Assembly: GCF_900101025.1 (NCBI RefSeq)
Contig: NZ_FMUH01000001.1
Location: 744,001 to 808,000, forward strand
Direction of reading: 5' to 3'
Source of the DNA: Klenkia marina
GTDB taxonomy: Bacteria > Actinomycetota > Actinomycetes > Mycobacteriales > Geodermatophilaceae
Length of the DNA: 64,000 bases
Of this stretch, positions 17,132 to 25,785 are shown one piece after another. The translations under genes and the position numbers were made by a program. Positions within the stretch are counted from its first letter, which is position 1. The number at the start of each line of letters is the position of its first letter. The notes beneath the pieces were generated by a model that saw only the letters and a program-made list of their open reading frames with translations, searched no databases and had not been told where the DNA came from.

Positions 17132-18156
17132 CCCCCGCGGACGCGCTCCGGAGGATCGCGTTCCTCCTGGAGCGCGCCCGCGAACCCACCTACCGGGTGT
17201 CGGCCTTCCGCACCGCGGCGCACGTCGTCGACGGGTTGTCCGACGCCGAGCTCGACCGGCGCATCCGCACGCGCACGCTGACCGACCTCAAGGGCATCGG
17301 GGCGAAGACCGCCGCCGTCGTGGTGCAGGCGCACGCCGGCGAGGAACCCGAGTACCTGGCCGGCCTCAAGGCCCAGCACCCGCCGACGACGCTCGAGGGC
17401 GCGGCCGGGGAGCTGCGCCAGGCGCTGCGCGGGGACCTGCACACGCACTCCGAGTGGAGCGACGGCGGCAGCCCGATCCGCGAGATGGCGCTGGCCGCGA
17501 TCGGCATCGGGCACGAGTACCTGGCGCTGACCGACCACTCCCCCCGGCTGACCGTCGCCAACGGGCTGAGCGCCGAACGGCTGGCCCGCCAGCTCGACGT
17601 CGTGGCCGAGCTGAACGAGGAGCTCGCCCCGTTCCGGATCCTCACCGGCATCGAGTGCGACATCAACGCCGACGGCACCCTCGACCAGACCGACGAGCTG
17701 CTGGCCCGGGTCGACGTCGTGGTGGCCAGCGTGCACTCCGAGCTGCGCGCCCCGGCGTCCCAGATGACCCCGCGCATGCTGGCAGCGGTGGCGAACCCGC
17801 ACACCGACGTCCTGGGGCACTGCACCGGGCGGCTGCTGGTCGAGCGCACCCAGAAGGGCGGGAAGTCGCAGAAGCCGCGGCCCGAGAGCGAGTTCGACGC
17901 CGAGGCCGTGTTCCGCGCCTGCGTCGAGCACGGCACCGCCGTCGAGATCAACTCCCGGCCCGAGCGGCTGGACCCGCCGTCCCGGCTGCTGCAGCTGGCC
18001 GCCGACCTCGGGTGCGAGTTCGCGATCGACACCGACGCGCACGCGCCGGGTCAGCTCGACTGGCAGGGCGCCGGTTGCGAGCGGGCCGCCGCGGCGGGCA
18101 TCACGGCGGAGCGGGTGATCAACACGCGGACAGCAGGCGAGCTGCTGGCCCGCTAG
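17128..18156 (+). CDS. PHP-domain phosphoesterase with N-terminal helix-hairpin-helix
   Basis: 342 residues. An N-terminal PolX-like helical region contains a helix-hairpin-helix (LKGIGAKTA, 54-62) and is followed by a complete PHP domain: GDLHTHSEWSDGG (His105, His107, Asp112), LTDHS (about 134-138), GIECDI, VASVHSEL, LGHCTGR and DTDAHAP, which together can bind three metal ions. It resembles the C-terminal half of bacterial PolX but lacks the polymerase palm, so it is probably a stand-alone phosphoesterase or nuclease. GTG 17128 overlaps the DoxX stop. The stop codon overlaps that of convergent membrane protein B in CTAG (18153-18156). Confidence 0.85.
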   Translation: MTPADALRRIAFLLERAREPTYRVSAFRTAAHVVDGLSDAELDRRIRTRTLTDLKGIGAKTAAVVVQAHAGEEPEYLAGLKAQHPPTTLEGAAGELRQALRGDLHTHSEWSDGGSPIREMALAAIGIGHEYLALTDHSPRLTVANGLSAERLARQLDVVAELNEELAPFRILTGIECDINADGTLDQTDELLARVDVVVASVHSELRAPASQMTPRMLAAVANPHTDVLGHCTGRLLVERTQKGGKSQKPRPESEFDAEAVFRACVEHGTAVEINSRPERLDPPSRLLQLAADLGCEFAIDTDAHAPGQLDWQGAGCERAAAAGITAERVINTRTAGELLAR

Positions 18157-18854
18157 GCGCGGCGGGAGACCTCGCGGGCCTGGGCGGCGACGACCACCAG
18201 CAATCCGGCGGCGGAGAGGCCCTCGGCGGTCTCCTCGACCCAGCTGGACAGGTCGCCGGCCAGGGTCGACACCCCGGCCAGCAGCACCGACACCGCCCCG
18301 AGACCGACCGAGGCCGACGCGTAGAGCGCCAGCCAGGTCACCACTGCCACCCGGGTGCCTCGCCGGACCCAGCGGCCGCTGAGCACGGCCACGGCGAGCC
18401 CGGCCAGGCTGACCGCCAAGAACACCAGCTGGGCGCCGGGCAGCCGCGCCTCGAGCACCGAGTGCAGGGAGGTGGCCTTCGCGGCCGCGAGGGTGCCGGT
18501 GCCCAGCGCGAGGGTCGCCCACCAGAGGCCGGCCCCCTGCCGGCCGGCGCGCAGCACCGCCCACCCGCAGCACAGGGCGACGACGGTCAGCACGGACGTG
18601 ACGAGCAGGCGGGGCACCGACCCGAGGGCGTCGAGGTCGAACCGGTCGGTCCACGGCGCGCAGGCGGTTGCGCGGCAGGCCACCCGGGTCGCCAGGCCGA
18701 CGGACTCGGCCAGCACGACGCACCCGGCGAGCGCTGCGGTGGTCGCCACCGGGCGGCGCAGCGGCAGCGCCAGGGCGGCATGCACCAGCCCCGGCAGCGG
18801 CTCGGGGTGGGCCGTGCCGGTCAGCGGGCGGGCGACGTCCTGGGTGGTGCGCAC
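18153..18854 (-). CDS. Membrane protein, paralogue B of a three-member family
   Basis: 233 residues, about six helices after a 30-residue cytoplasmic lead. It shares with A and C the blocks FDLDALGSVPRLLVTSVLT, LWWATLALG, AKATSLHSVLEARLPG and WVEETAEGLSAAGLLVVV. The first loop again has two Cys (ACRATACAPW). GTG 18854 is the start; no strong RBS is seen. The function is unknown. It lies between the PHP gene and the UDP-glucose dehydrogenase and is the second of three such genes within 5.3 kb. Confidence 0.6.
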   Translation of the reverse strand: MRTTQDVARPLTGTAHPEPLPGLVHAALALPLRRPVATTAALAGCVVLAESVGLATRVACRATACAPWTDRFDLDALGSVPRLLVTSVLTVVALCCGWAVLRAGRQGAGLWWATLALGTGTLAAAKATSLHSVLEARLPGAQLVFLAVSLAGLAVAVLSGRWVRRGTRVAVVTWLALYASASVGLGAVSVLLAGVSTLAGDLSSWVEETAEGLSAAGLLVVVAAQAREVSRRA

Positions 18855-18929
18855 CTCAGGGTGCTCGACCGGCCGGCACCGCCGCCGGAGGGCTCGGTGG
18901 TCCCGGGTCCCCCGGGCGGGTGAGCGCGG

Positions 18930-20249
18930 TCAGCCGGCGCGGCGGCCCAACGCCCGGTAGGACCAGCCGGCCGCCACCCAGGTGTCCCGGTCCAGCGCCT
19001 GCCGCCCGTCGAGCACGGCCTTGCGGGCCACCACCTGGCCGAAGGCGACCGGGTCGAGCTCGCGGAACTGCTTCCACTCGGTGAGCACCAGGACGGCGTC
19101 GGCCCGGTGCGCAGCTTCCTCGGCGGTCTCCACGACCTCCAGCTGCGGCCAGGACCGGCGGATGTTCTCGTTCGCCGCGGGGTCGGTGACCCGCACGGTG
19201 GCGCCCTGCAGCTGCAGCTGGGCGGCCACGTTCAGCGCCGGGGAGTCGCGGATGTCGTCGGAGTCGGGCTTGAACGCCGCTCCCAGCACCGCGATGCGCT
19301 TGCCCAGCAGTGACCCGTCGCAGACCTCGCGGGCCAGCTCGACCATGCGGATGCGGCGACGCATGTTGATGTTGTCGACCTCGCGCAGGAAGGTGAGCGC
19401 CTGGTCGGCGCCCAGCTCCCCCGCCCGCGCCATGAACGCCCGGATGTCCTTGGGCAGGCACCCACCACCGAAGCCGAGCCCGGCGTTGAGGAACTTGCGG
19501 CCGATGCGGTCGTCGTAGCCGATCGCGTCGGCCAGCTGCTTGACGTCGGCGCCGGTGGCCTCGCACAGCTCGGCCATCGCGTTGATGAAGGAGATCTTGG
19601 TGGCCAGGAACGAGTTGGCCGCGGTCTTCACCATCTCGGCGGTGGCGTAGTCGGTGACCACCTGCGGGGTCCCGTCGGCGACGATCGTGGCGTACACCTC
19701 GTCCAGCAGCGCCCGCGCGGTGTCGCCGTCGGTGCCGGCCGGCAGGCCGTAGACCAACCGGTCCGGGTGGAGGGTGTCCTGCACGGCGAAGCCCTCCCGC
19801 AGGAACTCGGGGTTCCACGCCAGCAACGCCCCGGGCACCTTGCCGGTCACCAGCTCGGCCAGCCGCGCCGCGGTGCCCACCGGCACCGTCGACTTGCCGA
19901 CCACCAGCTCACCCGGGGCCAGCACGTCTGTCAACGACTCGGTCGCGGACTCCACGTAGCGCAGGTCGGCGGCGTACTCCCCGCGCTTCTGCGGGGTCCC
20001 CACGCACACGAAGTGGACCTGCGAGCCAGCCGCATCGGCCATGTCGGAGGAGAACCGCAGCCGCCCCGAGGCCAACGAGTCCTTCAGCAGCGTCTCGAAC
20101 CCCGGCTCGTGGAAGGGCGCCGTGCCCGAGGCCAACAGCTCGGCCTTGGGGACGTCGACCTCGATGCCCACCACGTCGTGGCCCAGCTGCGCCATCGAGG
20201 CCGCGTGCACCGCGCCCAGGTAGCCGCAGCCGATCACCGAGATGTCCAT
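18930..20249 (-). CDS. ugd: UDP-glucose 6-dehydrogenase
   Basis: 439-residue NAD-dependent dehydrogenase that oxidises UDP-glucose to UDP-glucuronate, a precursor for acidic polysaccharides. N-terminal Rossmann motif GCGYLG (7-12), WNPEFLREGFAVQDTLHPDR, the central helix with EMVKTAANSFLATKISFINA, and GFGGGCLPKD around residue 260 with the catalytic Cys. The C-terminal UDP-binding domain has GAAFKPDSDDIRDSPAL. ATG 20249 begins MDISVIGCG. GDP-mannose dehydrogenase is an alternative within the family, but the C-terminal motifs favour Ugd. It is downstream of membrane protein C in the same direction with a 40-bp gap, at the edge of the polysaccharide region. Confidence 0.92.
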   Translation of the reverse strand: MDISVIGCGYLGAVHAASMAQLGHDVVGIEVDVPKAELLASGTAPFHEPGFETLLKDSLASGRLRFSSDMADAAGSQVHFVCVGTPQKRGEYAADLRYVESATESLTDVLAPGELVVGKSTVPVGTAARLAELVTGKVPGALLAWNPEFLREGFAVQDTLHPDRLVYGLPAGTDGDTARALLDEVYATIVADGTPQVVTDYATAEMVKTAANSFLATKISFINAMAELCEATGADVKQLADAIGYDDRIGRKFLNAGLGFGGGCLPKDIRAFMARAGELGADQALTFLREVDNINMRRRIRMVELAREVCDGSLLGKRIAVLGAAFKPDSDDIRDSPALNVAAQLQLQGATVRVTDPAANENIRRSWPQLEVVETAEEAAHRADAVLVLTEWKQFRELDPVAFGQVVARKAVLDGRQALDRDTWVAAGWSYRALGRRAG

Positions 20250-20289
20250 GATGTCCCCACCGTCGACGAGCGCGTCGGCACCGATCCTG

Positions 20290-21033
20290 TCAGGCTCCCT
20301 GCGCTCGTCGGTCGGGCACGGGGCCGCCGACGTCGTCCGCGCGACGGAGCCCGCGTGCGGCCGGGAAGACCAGGCGCGGCGCACAGCCCACCAGGACGGC
20401 GACGAGCACACCGAGCGCGGCGAGCGCCTCGGCGCTCTCCTCGACGAGGACGAAGGTGGCGGTCAGCGCGCTGCCGTGCCCCCACGCCCCCTCGGCCAGC
20501 GCCGACGGGACGGTCAGTCCGCCGGCGGCGAACCCGTAGGCGGCCAGCCAGCGCAGCACCCGGCGCCGGTCGCGGCGCTCGTCGCGGCTCAACCGGAACA
20601 GACCGGCGAGGACGACGGCTCCCACCGCCGCCGAGCCGAGGACCGTGCGGAGCGGGTGGGCGTACCCGTCGACCGCCTCCAGCACCGCACGGTGCACGGT
20701 GCTGCCGACCTTCACCAGGGCGGCGAGGGTGCACAGCAGCGCGACGGCGGTCCACCACGACCGGCGCCGGGGCAGCCGGGCGGCACCGGTCGCCGCCGCG
20801 ACGGCCGCCAGCACGAACACCGTCGCGATGAGCATCCGCGGCAAGGAGAACGGCAGCTCCATCGACAGCGGGTGGCTGATGGCGCGTGGGGCTCCCAGCA
20901 CGCGGAGGCCGTAGCCGAGCAGCTCGGCACCGACCAGCAGCAGCGCGGCGGCCCGGGCCCACGGGGGCACGGGGACCCGCCAGCGGGGTCCGCCCGCCGT
21001 GGGCAGCGGGGGGTGCAGCTGGGTCCCGGTCAC
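20290..21033 (-). CDS. Membrane protein, paralogue C of a three-member family
   Basis: 247 residues with about six helices and a polar 25-residue C-terminal tail. It aligns with A and B at LPFSLPRMLIATVFVL, SWWTAVALLCTLAALVKV, STVHRAVLEAVDGY and FVLVEESAEALAALGVLVAV. The Cys pair of A and B is absent. GTG 21033 is the start. It lies 40 bp upstream of ugd and probably shares its transcript, which ties the family to UDP-glucuronate production. The function is unknown. Confidence 0.6.
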   Translation of the reverse strand: MTGTQLHPPLPTAGGPRWRVPVPPWARAAALLLVGAELLGYGLRVLGAPRAISHPLSMELPFSLPRMLIATVFVLAAVAAATGAARLPRRRSWWTAVALLCTLAALVKVGSTVHRAVLEAVDGYAHPLRTVLGSAAVGAVVLAGLFRLSRDERRDRRRVLRWLAAYGFAAGGLTVPSALAEGAWGHGSALTATFVLVEESAEALAALGVLVAVLVGCAPRLVFPAARGLRRADDVGGPVPDRRAQGA

Positions 21034-21062
21034 CCGGTCTGCCTACCGGTCAGGGACGCCCC

Positions 21063-21089
21063 GTGCACGCAGGCTCACCGTGCGTGCAC
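21063..21089 (-). terminator. Perfect inverted repeat between TagD-like gene and paralogue C
   Basis: GTGCACGCA (21063-21071) and TGCGTGCAC (21081-21089) form a 9-bp stem with a 9-nt loop, 32 bp after the cytidylyltransferase stop on the minus strand. It is probably a terminator; an operator for the membrane protein C/ugd unit is also possible. Confidence 0.5.
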
Positions 21090-21120
21090 CCGTGTGGGTG
21101 ACCGGTCCGTCCCGGCCGCC

Positions 21121-21582
21121 TCAGGAGGTCAACGCGCGGGCGACCCGGCCGACCGGCTCGGGGGCGTCGATGGCGTCGAGGGCCCGCCGCAGGATCGTGC
21201 TCGAGGTGTGCATCGTGTACGGGAAGTAGTGCACCCGGACGCCGAGGGCGCCGAAGTCGGTCTCGAGCCGGTCACCCTTCTCGGTGCCCCGCCAGTCGTC
21301 GCCCTTGAAGATGACGTCGAACCCGCCGACCTGCCGCCAGGTCTCGACCTTGTCCGGGACGACCTCGGCGTGCACCTGGTCGACGAAGCGCAGAGCAGCC
21401 ACGATCTCCATGCGCTCGGCCAGCGGGATGACCGGCAGCCGGCCCTTGGTCTGCTCCAGCACCTCGTCGGCGACGACCCCGGCGATGAGGTGGTCGCAGT
21501 GCTGGGCCGCGTGCCGCAGCACGTTGAGGTGGCCGATGTGGAACAGGTCGTAGGCGCCGGGCGCGTACCCGATGACGGGCAA
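21121..21582 (-). CDS. Cytidylyltransferase, TagD-like (CDP-glycerol or similar)
   Basis: 153-residue nucleotidyltransferase of the TagD/GCT family, which joins CTP to glycerol-3-phosphate or a related alcohol phosphate. The HIGH motif (FHIGHLNVL, residues 14-22), IPLAERMEIVAALRFVD, GDDWRGTEKGD and the C-terminal SSTILRRAL are all TagD landmarks. TTG 21582 is chosen as start because GGAGG lies 5 bases upstream and the product then begins at MPVIGYAPGAYDLF, as in the family; an upstream GTG would add non-conserved residues. It is the first gene of the polysaccharide region on this strand. A CDP-alcohol phosphotransferase at 37201 could use its product. Confidence 0.85.
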   Translation of the reverse strand: MPVIGYAPGAYDLFHIGHLNVLRHAAQHCDHLIAGVVADEVLEQTKGRLPVIPLAERMEIVAALRFVDQVHAEVVPDKVETWRQVGGFDVIFKGDDWRGTEKGDRLETDFGALGVRVHYFPYTMHTSSTILRRALDAIDAPEPVGRVARALTS

Positions 21583-21891
21583 GGGATCCTCCAGAGCTTC
21601 AGGTGGAGCACGGACAGCGTAGGCGACGGCGACCACTCTGCGTAGCGTCCGGCACGGGGGCACGGCCACTCACCCGGAAGAGTTGGCTGCTCAACGCAGG
21701 GTGACGGTGGCCAGACGACCACCGAGAGTGAGCCGCAGTCTGGCACCATCGACTCCGGTACGGGGAGCCCTCTCCCCCGATCGGGTGGCCGACCCCGCCT
21801 CGGAACAGCCGCGGAGCGGTTGCCCGCCGTAGGTTCCTGCACTGGACGTGGCCGCTGGGTCACGGGGAGTCGATCGTCACGGAGGCCCGGG
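21583..21891. promoter_or_regulatory. Divergent promoter region, TagD-like gene / Wzz-like gene
   Basis: 309 bp without a gene. On the minus strand TACGCT (21616-21621) is a plausible -10 element for the cytidylyltransferase. On the plus side an imperfect inverted repeat (21706-21716 with 21738-21747, GGTGGCCAGAC against GTCTGGCACC) could form a leader hairpin or operator upstream of the Wzz-like gene. I see nothing else definable. Confidence 0.4.
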
Positions 21892-23406
21892 GTGGAGCTG
21901 CGCGAGTACGTCGCGGTGGTGGGACGGCGTTGGCGGTGGCTGGCGGTGTGCCTGCTGGCCTGCTTGCTGGTCGCGTTGTCCGCCGCGCTGCTGACGCCCA
22001 GGACCTGGACCGCGCAGACCGAGGTCTTCGTGTCCAGCACCACCGAGAACGTCAGCCCCTCGTTCCTGCAGCAGCGGGTGAAGAGCTACCCCGACGTCGC
22101 CAGCAGTGCTGAGGTCCTTGACCCGGTCCGCGACACCCTCGGCCTGGACATGTCCCTGGCACAGCTGCGCGCCGCGGTCGACGCGGAGAACCCGGTCGAC
22201 ACCTCGCAGATCAACATCTCGGTCACCGTGGACGACCCGCGGCAGGCCGCCGACATCGCCGATGCGGTCGCCGAGGAGTTCAGCTCCGCCGTCGAGCGTC
22301 TGGAGACCACCGGGTCGGGGAGCAGCCCGGTCACCCTGACCGTCACCAACCCGGCCACCGTCCCCACCTCGCCGACCAGTCCGCAGGTCTCCCTGCTCGT
22401 CGCGCTCGGCCTGGTGTGCGGGTTGGGCACCGGCATCGCCGCCGCGGTCGTCCGCGACCGGTGGGACACCCGGGTGTGGACGCCGGACGACGTCCGGTCC
22501 GCCTGGGGCGCCACCGTGCCCGACGTGCTCTCCACCCGCGGCCGGCGCGAGCCCGGCGACCGCGCCGCGCAGGTCCTCGCCCGCCGGGTGGAGCGCCGGG
22601 CGCAGGACGGCCCGGTGCGGGTGCTCATCGTGGCGCCCAACGACCGGGCCACCCCGGCGGTGGCCGACCTGACCGCCGACCTCACCGACGTGCTGACCCG
22701 CCGCGGCCTGCTCGTGGAGAGCACGGACCAGCCGGCGACCCCCGCCGCCTCGACGCCCGACGCCGAGGGCCCTGCGAGCGCTGCACCCCGTGACGCCGCA
22801 GGCGACGACGAGCAGGGCGACGCCGCGCCGGCGTCCGGTCGACGTCCCGACGTCGTCTTCAGCACCGTCGCCCCGGACGCCGCGCTGACGACCTGGCGGG
22901 CGGAGGTGAGCGGCAGCGACGGCGTGGTCGTCGTGTGCCCACCGGGGTCTGCGGACCGGGTCGACGTCTTCGAGCTCGGTCAGCTGCTGGACGGCGTCGA
23001 GGCCGTCACCGTCGGCGTGGTGTTCACCGCACCGGGGCACAGGGGTGGTCCCGACCACACCTCCGGGTCCGTGGCCCCCGCGACGACCCCGGCGTCCCCG
23101 CCGGCCCCGGCCCGGCAGGCCGCCACCCGCCGCCCGTCCGCCGACGACACCGGCTGGGCCCGGCTCACCTCGCCGACGACGTCCCCGACGTCCCCGACGC
23201 CCGCCGGTCCCACGACGTCCGAGCCCACCGCCGAGGACCGCCCGGGTGCGGTGCCGGCCAGGCCGGGTCGCCCCCACGGCGACCGACCGACCGTCACCCC
23301 GGTCCGCAGCAACCGGGTGGCCGGCTCCTCCCGCCGGGTGCCGGCGCTGTCCCGGAACAACCGGAGCCAGGTCACCGTCCGCATCCCGCCCGCGCAGGAC
23401 CGGTGA
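21892..23406 (+). CDS. Wzz-like chain-length protein with degenerate kinase-like region and Pro/Thr tail
   Basis: 504 residues. GTG 21892 has GGAGG 6 bases upstream and starts MELREYVAVVGRRWRWLAVC. The first 190 residues are a Wzz/PCP domain: helix 1 (WLAVCLLACLLVALSAALL), a periplasmic region with QQRVKSYPDVASSAEVLDPV, and helix 2 (VSLLVALGLVCGLGTGIAAAVV). The cytoplasmic part resembles the tyrosine-kinase-like domain (VRVLIVAPNDRATPAVADLT) but has no Walker A lysine or GxxxxGK[ST]. The last 130 residues are low-complexity Pro/Thr/Ser. It probably controls polymer length without kinase activity. It overlaps the O-antigen ligase-like gene by GTGA, starting a three-gene run. Confidence 0.8.
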   Translation: MELREYVAVVGRRWRWLAVCLLACLLVALSAALLTPRTWTAQTEVFVSSTTENVSPSFLQQRVKSYPDVASSAEVLDPVRDTLGLDMSLAQLRAAVDAENPVDTSQINISVTVDDPRQAADIADAVAEEFSSAVERLETTGSGSSPVTLTVTNPATVPTSPTSPQVSLLVALGLVCGLGTGIAAAVVRDRWDTRVWTPDDVRSAWGATVPDVLSTRGRREPGDRAAQVLARRVERRAQDGPVRVLIVAPNDRATPAVADLTADLTDVLTRRGLLVESTDQPATPAASTPDAEGPASAAPRDAAGDDEQGDAAPASGRRPDVVFSTVAPDAALTTWRAEVSGSDGVVVVCPPGSADRVDVFELGQLLDGVEAVTVGVVFTAPGHRGGPDHTSGSVAPATTPASPPAPARQAATRRPSADDTGWARLTSPTTSPTSPTPAGPTTSEPTAEDRPGAVPARPGRPHGDRPTVTPVRSNRVAGSSRRVPALSRNNRSQVTVRIPPAQDR

Positions 23407-24647
23407 GCGACACCGCGCCGCTGCTGGCCCGACCCCGGGCGGCCGCGCTGCTGCCCGTCCTGCTCGTGGTGGTCGGCAGCGTGGCGTGGCGTCGCGGTGA
23501 CGTGTTCTCCGGGGGTGTCGACCCGGTGGTGGCCACGAAGGCGCTGGTCAGCGTGGCTGCGCTGGCCCTGGCGTTCCGGCTCGACCAGCGCTCCACCGCC
23601 GGGCGCCGGGTCGGCACCGGTGGCATGTGGGTGCTGGCCGTCGTCCTCGTCGCCTCCGTGCTCGGCGCCCTCGGCCACGGCACGCTGGTGCCGTCGGCGG
23701 TGGTCGCGGTCCGGGTGGCCATCCTCGCGGTCACCGTCCGCCTGCTGGTCCGCGCCCTGGGACCGGCCGTCGTGCTGACGGCGGTCGTGTGGTCCTGCGG
23801 CATCGTCGGCGGAGTGGCGGCGGTGTCCGGCGTGCCGTCGGTGCTGGCCGGCGGGCGACTGTTCGGCGGCATCCCGCCGTTGAACCCCAACGAGATCGCG
23901 CTGCTGGCCGGGGTCGTCGTCATCGGCGCCGCCTGGCCCACCGTCCTCGGCCGGGGCACGGGCCTGCAGGCCGCCGTCGCAGTGACCGCGCTCGGCGTGC
24001 TCTGGCTCACCGGCTCGCGCACCTCGCTGGCCGTCCTGCTGCTCGCCGTGGCCATCGCCGCGACCCGGCTGAGGCGCCCACAGGTCGGCCTGGTGGTCGG
24101 GCTCGGCCTCGCGGTCGCCGCCGGTGCCCTGCTGCTGGCCTCGACCGACGCGGTCAGCTCGTTCGCCGACCGCACGGACGCCTCGGGCAACAGCACCCTG
24201 GACTCACGCCTCATCGCCTGGGGCGCCGCGCTGGACTTCGCCTCCTCGGCCTGGCAGTGGGCCTTCGGCGCCGGTCTCTCGGTCAAGCTCATCCCGGTCG
24301 CCGGGCAGTGGTGGAACGAGCAGTTGCTGGACAGCAGCTGGGTCTCGGTCGTCGTCCAGGCCGGCCTCGTCGGCGCGCTGGTCGCGCTCTGCTGGGTGGT
24401 CTCCTCCGCCCGCGGGCTGCGCCGGCTGCCGCCGGTCCAGTGGCCGGTCGCCGCCGGGCTGCTGTTCTTCGTCGTGCTGCGCAGCGTGCTCGAGAGCGGG
24501 CTGTTCGACGCGACCCCCGCGCTGCTCGTGCTGCTGGTGGTGTCCCTCGCCGGCGAGCGCGGCACCCACGAACGACCCCCTCCGCAGCTGGGCCGCACCC
24601 TCGCGCCCGGCGCCCTCGACCGTGGACCGGTGCACCTCCGTGGCTGA
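23403..24647 (+). CDS. O-antigen ligase/Wzy-like polysaccharide polymerase
   Basis: 414-residue integral membrane protein with about 11-12 helices. The family signature region follows the large loop: GIPPLNPNEIALLAGVV early on, the helix WLTGSRTSLAVLLLAV with a conserved Gly-Ser-Arg-Thr, and later STLDSRLIAWGAALDFASS, WNEQLLDSSWVSVVVQAGLVGAL. This fits the O-antigen ligase/Wzy (PF04932) fold that polymerises lipid-linked repeat units outside the membrane. GTG 23403 overlaps the Wzz-like stop and its own stop overlaps the next glycosyltransferase start, so the three are translationally coupled. Whether it is a polymerase or a ligase cannot be separated from sequence. Confidence 0.82.
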   Translation: MSDTAPLLARPRAAALLPVLLVVVGSVAWRRGDVFSGGVDPVVATKALVSVAALALAFRLDQRSTAGRRVGTGGMWVLAVVLVASVLGALGHGTLVPSAVVAVRVAILAVTVRLLVRALGPAVVLTAVVWSCGIVGGVAAVSGVPSVLAGGRLFGGIPPLNPNEIALLAGVVVIGAAWPTVLGRGTGLQAAVAVTALGVLWLTGSRTSLAVLLLAVAIAATRLRRPQVGLVVGLGLAVAAGALLLASTDAVSSFADRTDASGNSTLDSRLIAWGAALDFASSAWQWAFGAGLSVKLIPVAGQWWNEQLLDSSWVSVVVQAGLVGALVALCWVVSSARGLRRLPPVQWPVAAGLLFFVVLRSVLESGLFDATPALLVLLVVSLAGERGTHERPPPQLGRTLAPGALDRGPVHLRG

Positions 24648-25782
24648 TCACGCCCCCCGGGTGCTCGTCGCCCACCCGTCCTCCGACGTCTACGGCTCCG
24701 ACCTGCAGCTGGTCGAGAGCGTCCACGGCCTGGTGGCCCAGGGCTGGGCCGTCACCGTCACCGTCCCCGCCGACGGCCCGCTGACCGGGCCACTGCGCGG
24801 CGCAGGTGCCGACGTCGTCCAGCTACCCGTGCCCGTGCTGCGCAAGGCGCTGCTGCGGCCCCGCGGCCTGCTCACCCTGGGGCGGGACACCCTGCGCTGG
24901 CTGCCCCCGGCGTGGCGGCTGCTGCGCCGGGAGCGGCCCGACGTCGTCTACGTCAACACCGTCACCGTGCCCTCGTGGCTGGCGCTGGCCGCGGTGCTGC
25001 GCGTGCCGGCCCTGGTGCACGTCCACGAGGCGGAGTCCGACCTGCCCCGCTGGCAGCGCTTCGTGCTCAACGCCCCGCTGCTGTTGGCCCGGCGGGTGGT
25101 GGTCAACAGCCACGCCGCCCGGGACACCGTGCTCGACGCCGTCCGCGGCCTCGCCGCGCGCACCCGCGTGGTGCACAACGGCATCGCCGGCCCGCCCACC
25201 GAGCCCGTGCCGGCCACCGGCACCGACGGGCCCGCGACCCTGGTGCTGGTCGGGCGGCTGGCCCCCCGCAAGGGCAGCGACGTCGCCGTCGAGGCCACCG
25301 CACTGCTGCGCGGGCGCGGCCTGGACGTCCGGCTGGAGCTGCACGGCAGCGTCTTCCCCGGCTACGAGTGGTTCGAGGACCAGCTGCGCGAGCGGGCATC
25401 CCGGCCCGACCTCGCCGGGCACGTCGAGCTCGCCGGGTACACCTCCCCCACCTGGCCGGTCCTGGCTCGCGCCGACGTCGTGCTCGTGCCCTCGCGCGCC
25501 GAGCCGTTCGGCAACGTCGCGGTCGAGGGCCAGCTGGCACTGCGCCCGGTGGTGGCCAGCGCGGTGCAGGGCCTGCGCGAGATCGTGCTCGACGGGGAGA
25601 CCGGCCGGTCGGTGCCCCCGGACGACCCGGCCGCCCTGGCCGACGCGGTGCAGCATCTGCTCTCCGACCGCCCCGCCGCCGCAGCGCTGGCCGCGGCCGG
25701 CCGGGCCCGGGCGGTCGAGCGGTTCAGCACGGACCGCTACCGGCGGGCCGTCGTCGAGCAGGTGGCCGAGCTGGCCCGCTGA
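24640..25782 (+). CDS. Glycosyltransferase family 4
   Basis: 380-residue GT-B retaining glycosyltransferase. N-domain begins RVLVAHPSSDVYGSDLQLVE, a variant of the GT4 glycine-rich loop. In the C-domain VLVGRLAPRKGSDVAVEA and the donor-binding RAEPFGNVAVEGQLALRPVV (E-x7-E) are intact. GTG 24640 overlaps the preceding stop by 8 bp; GTG 24622 is an alternative. It adds a sugar to the lipid-linked repeat unit at the cytoplasmic face; the sugar is unknown. It converges on the flippase gene, with 3 bp between the stops. Confidence 0.88.
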   Translation: MADHAPRVLVAHPSSDVYGSDLQLVESVHGLVAQGWAVTVTVPADGPLTGPLRGAGADVVQLPVPVLRKALLRPRGLLTLGRDTLRWLPPAWRLLRRERPDVVYVNTVTVPSWLALAAVLRVPALVHVHEAESDLPRWQRFVLNAPLLLARRVVVNSHAARDTVLDAVRGLAARTRVVHNGIAGPPTEPVPATGTDGPATLVLVGRLAPRKGSDVAVEATALLRGRGLDVRLELHGSVFPGYEWFEDQLRERASRPDLAGHVELAGYTSPTWPVLARADVVLVPSRAEPFGNVAVEGQLALRPVVASAVQGLREIVLDGETGRSVPPDDPAALADAVQHLLSDRPAAAALAAAGRARAVERFSTDRYRRAVVEQVAELAR

Positions 25783-25785
25783 GCC

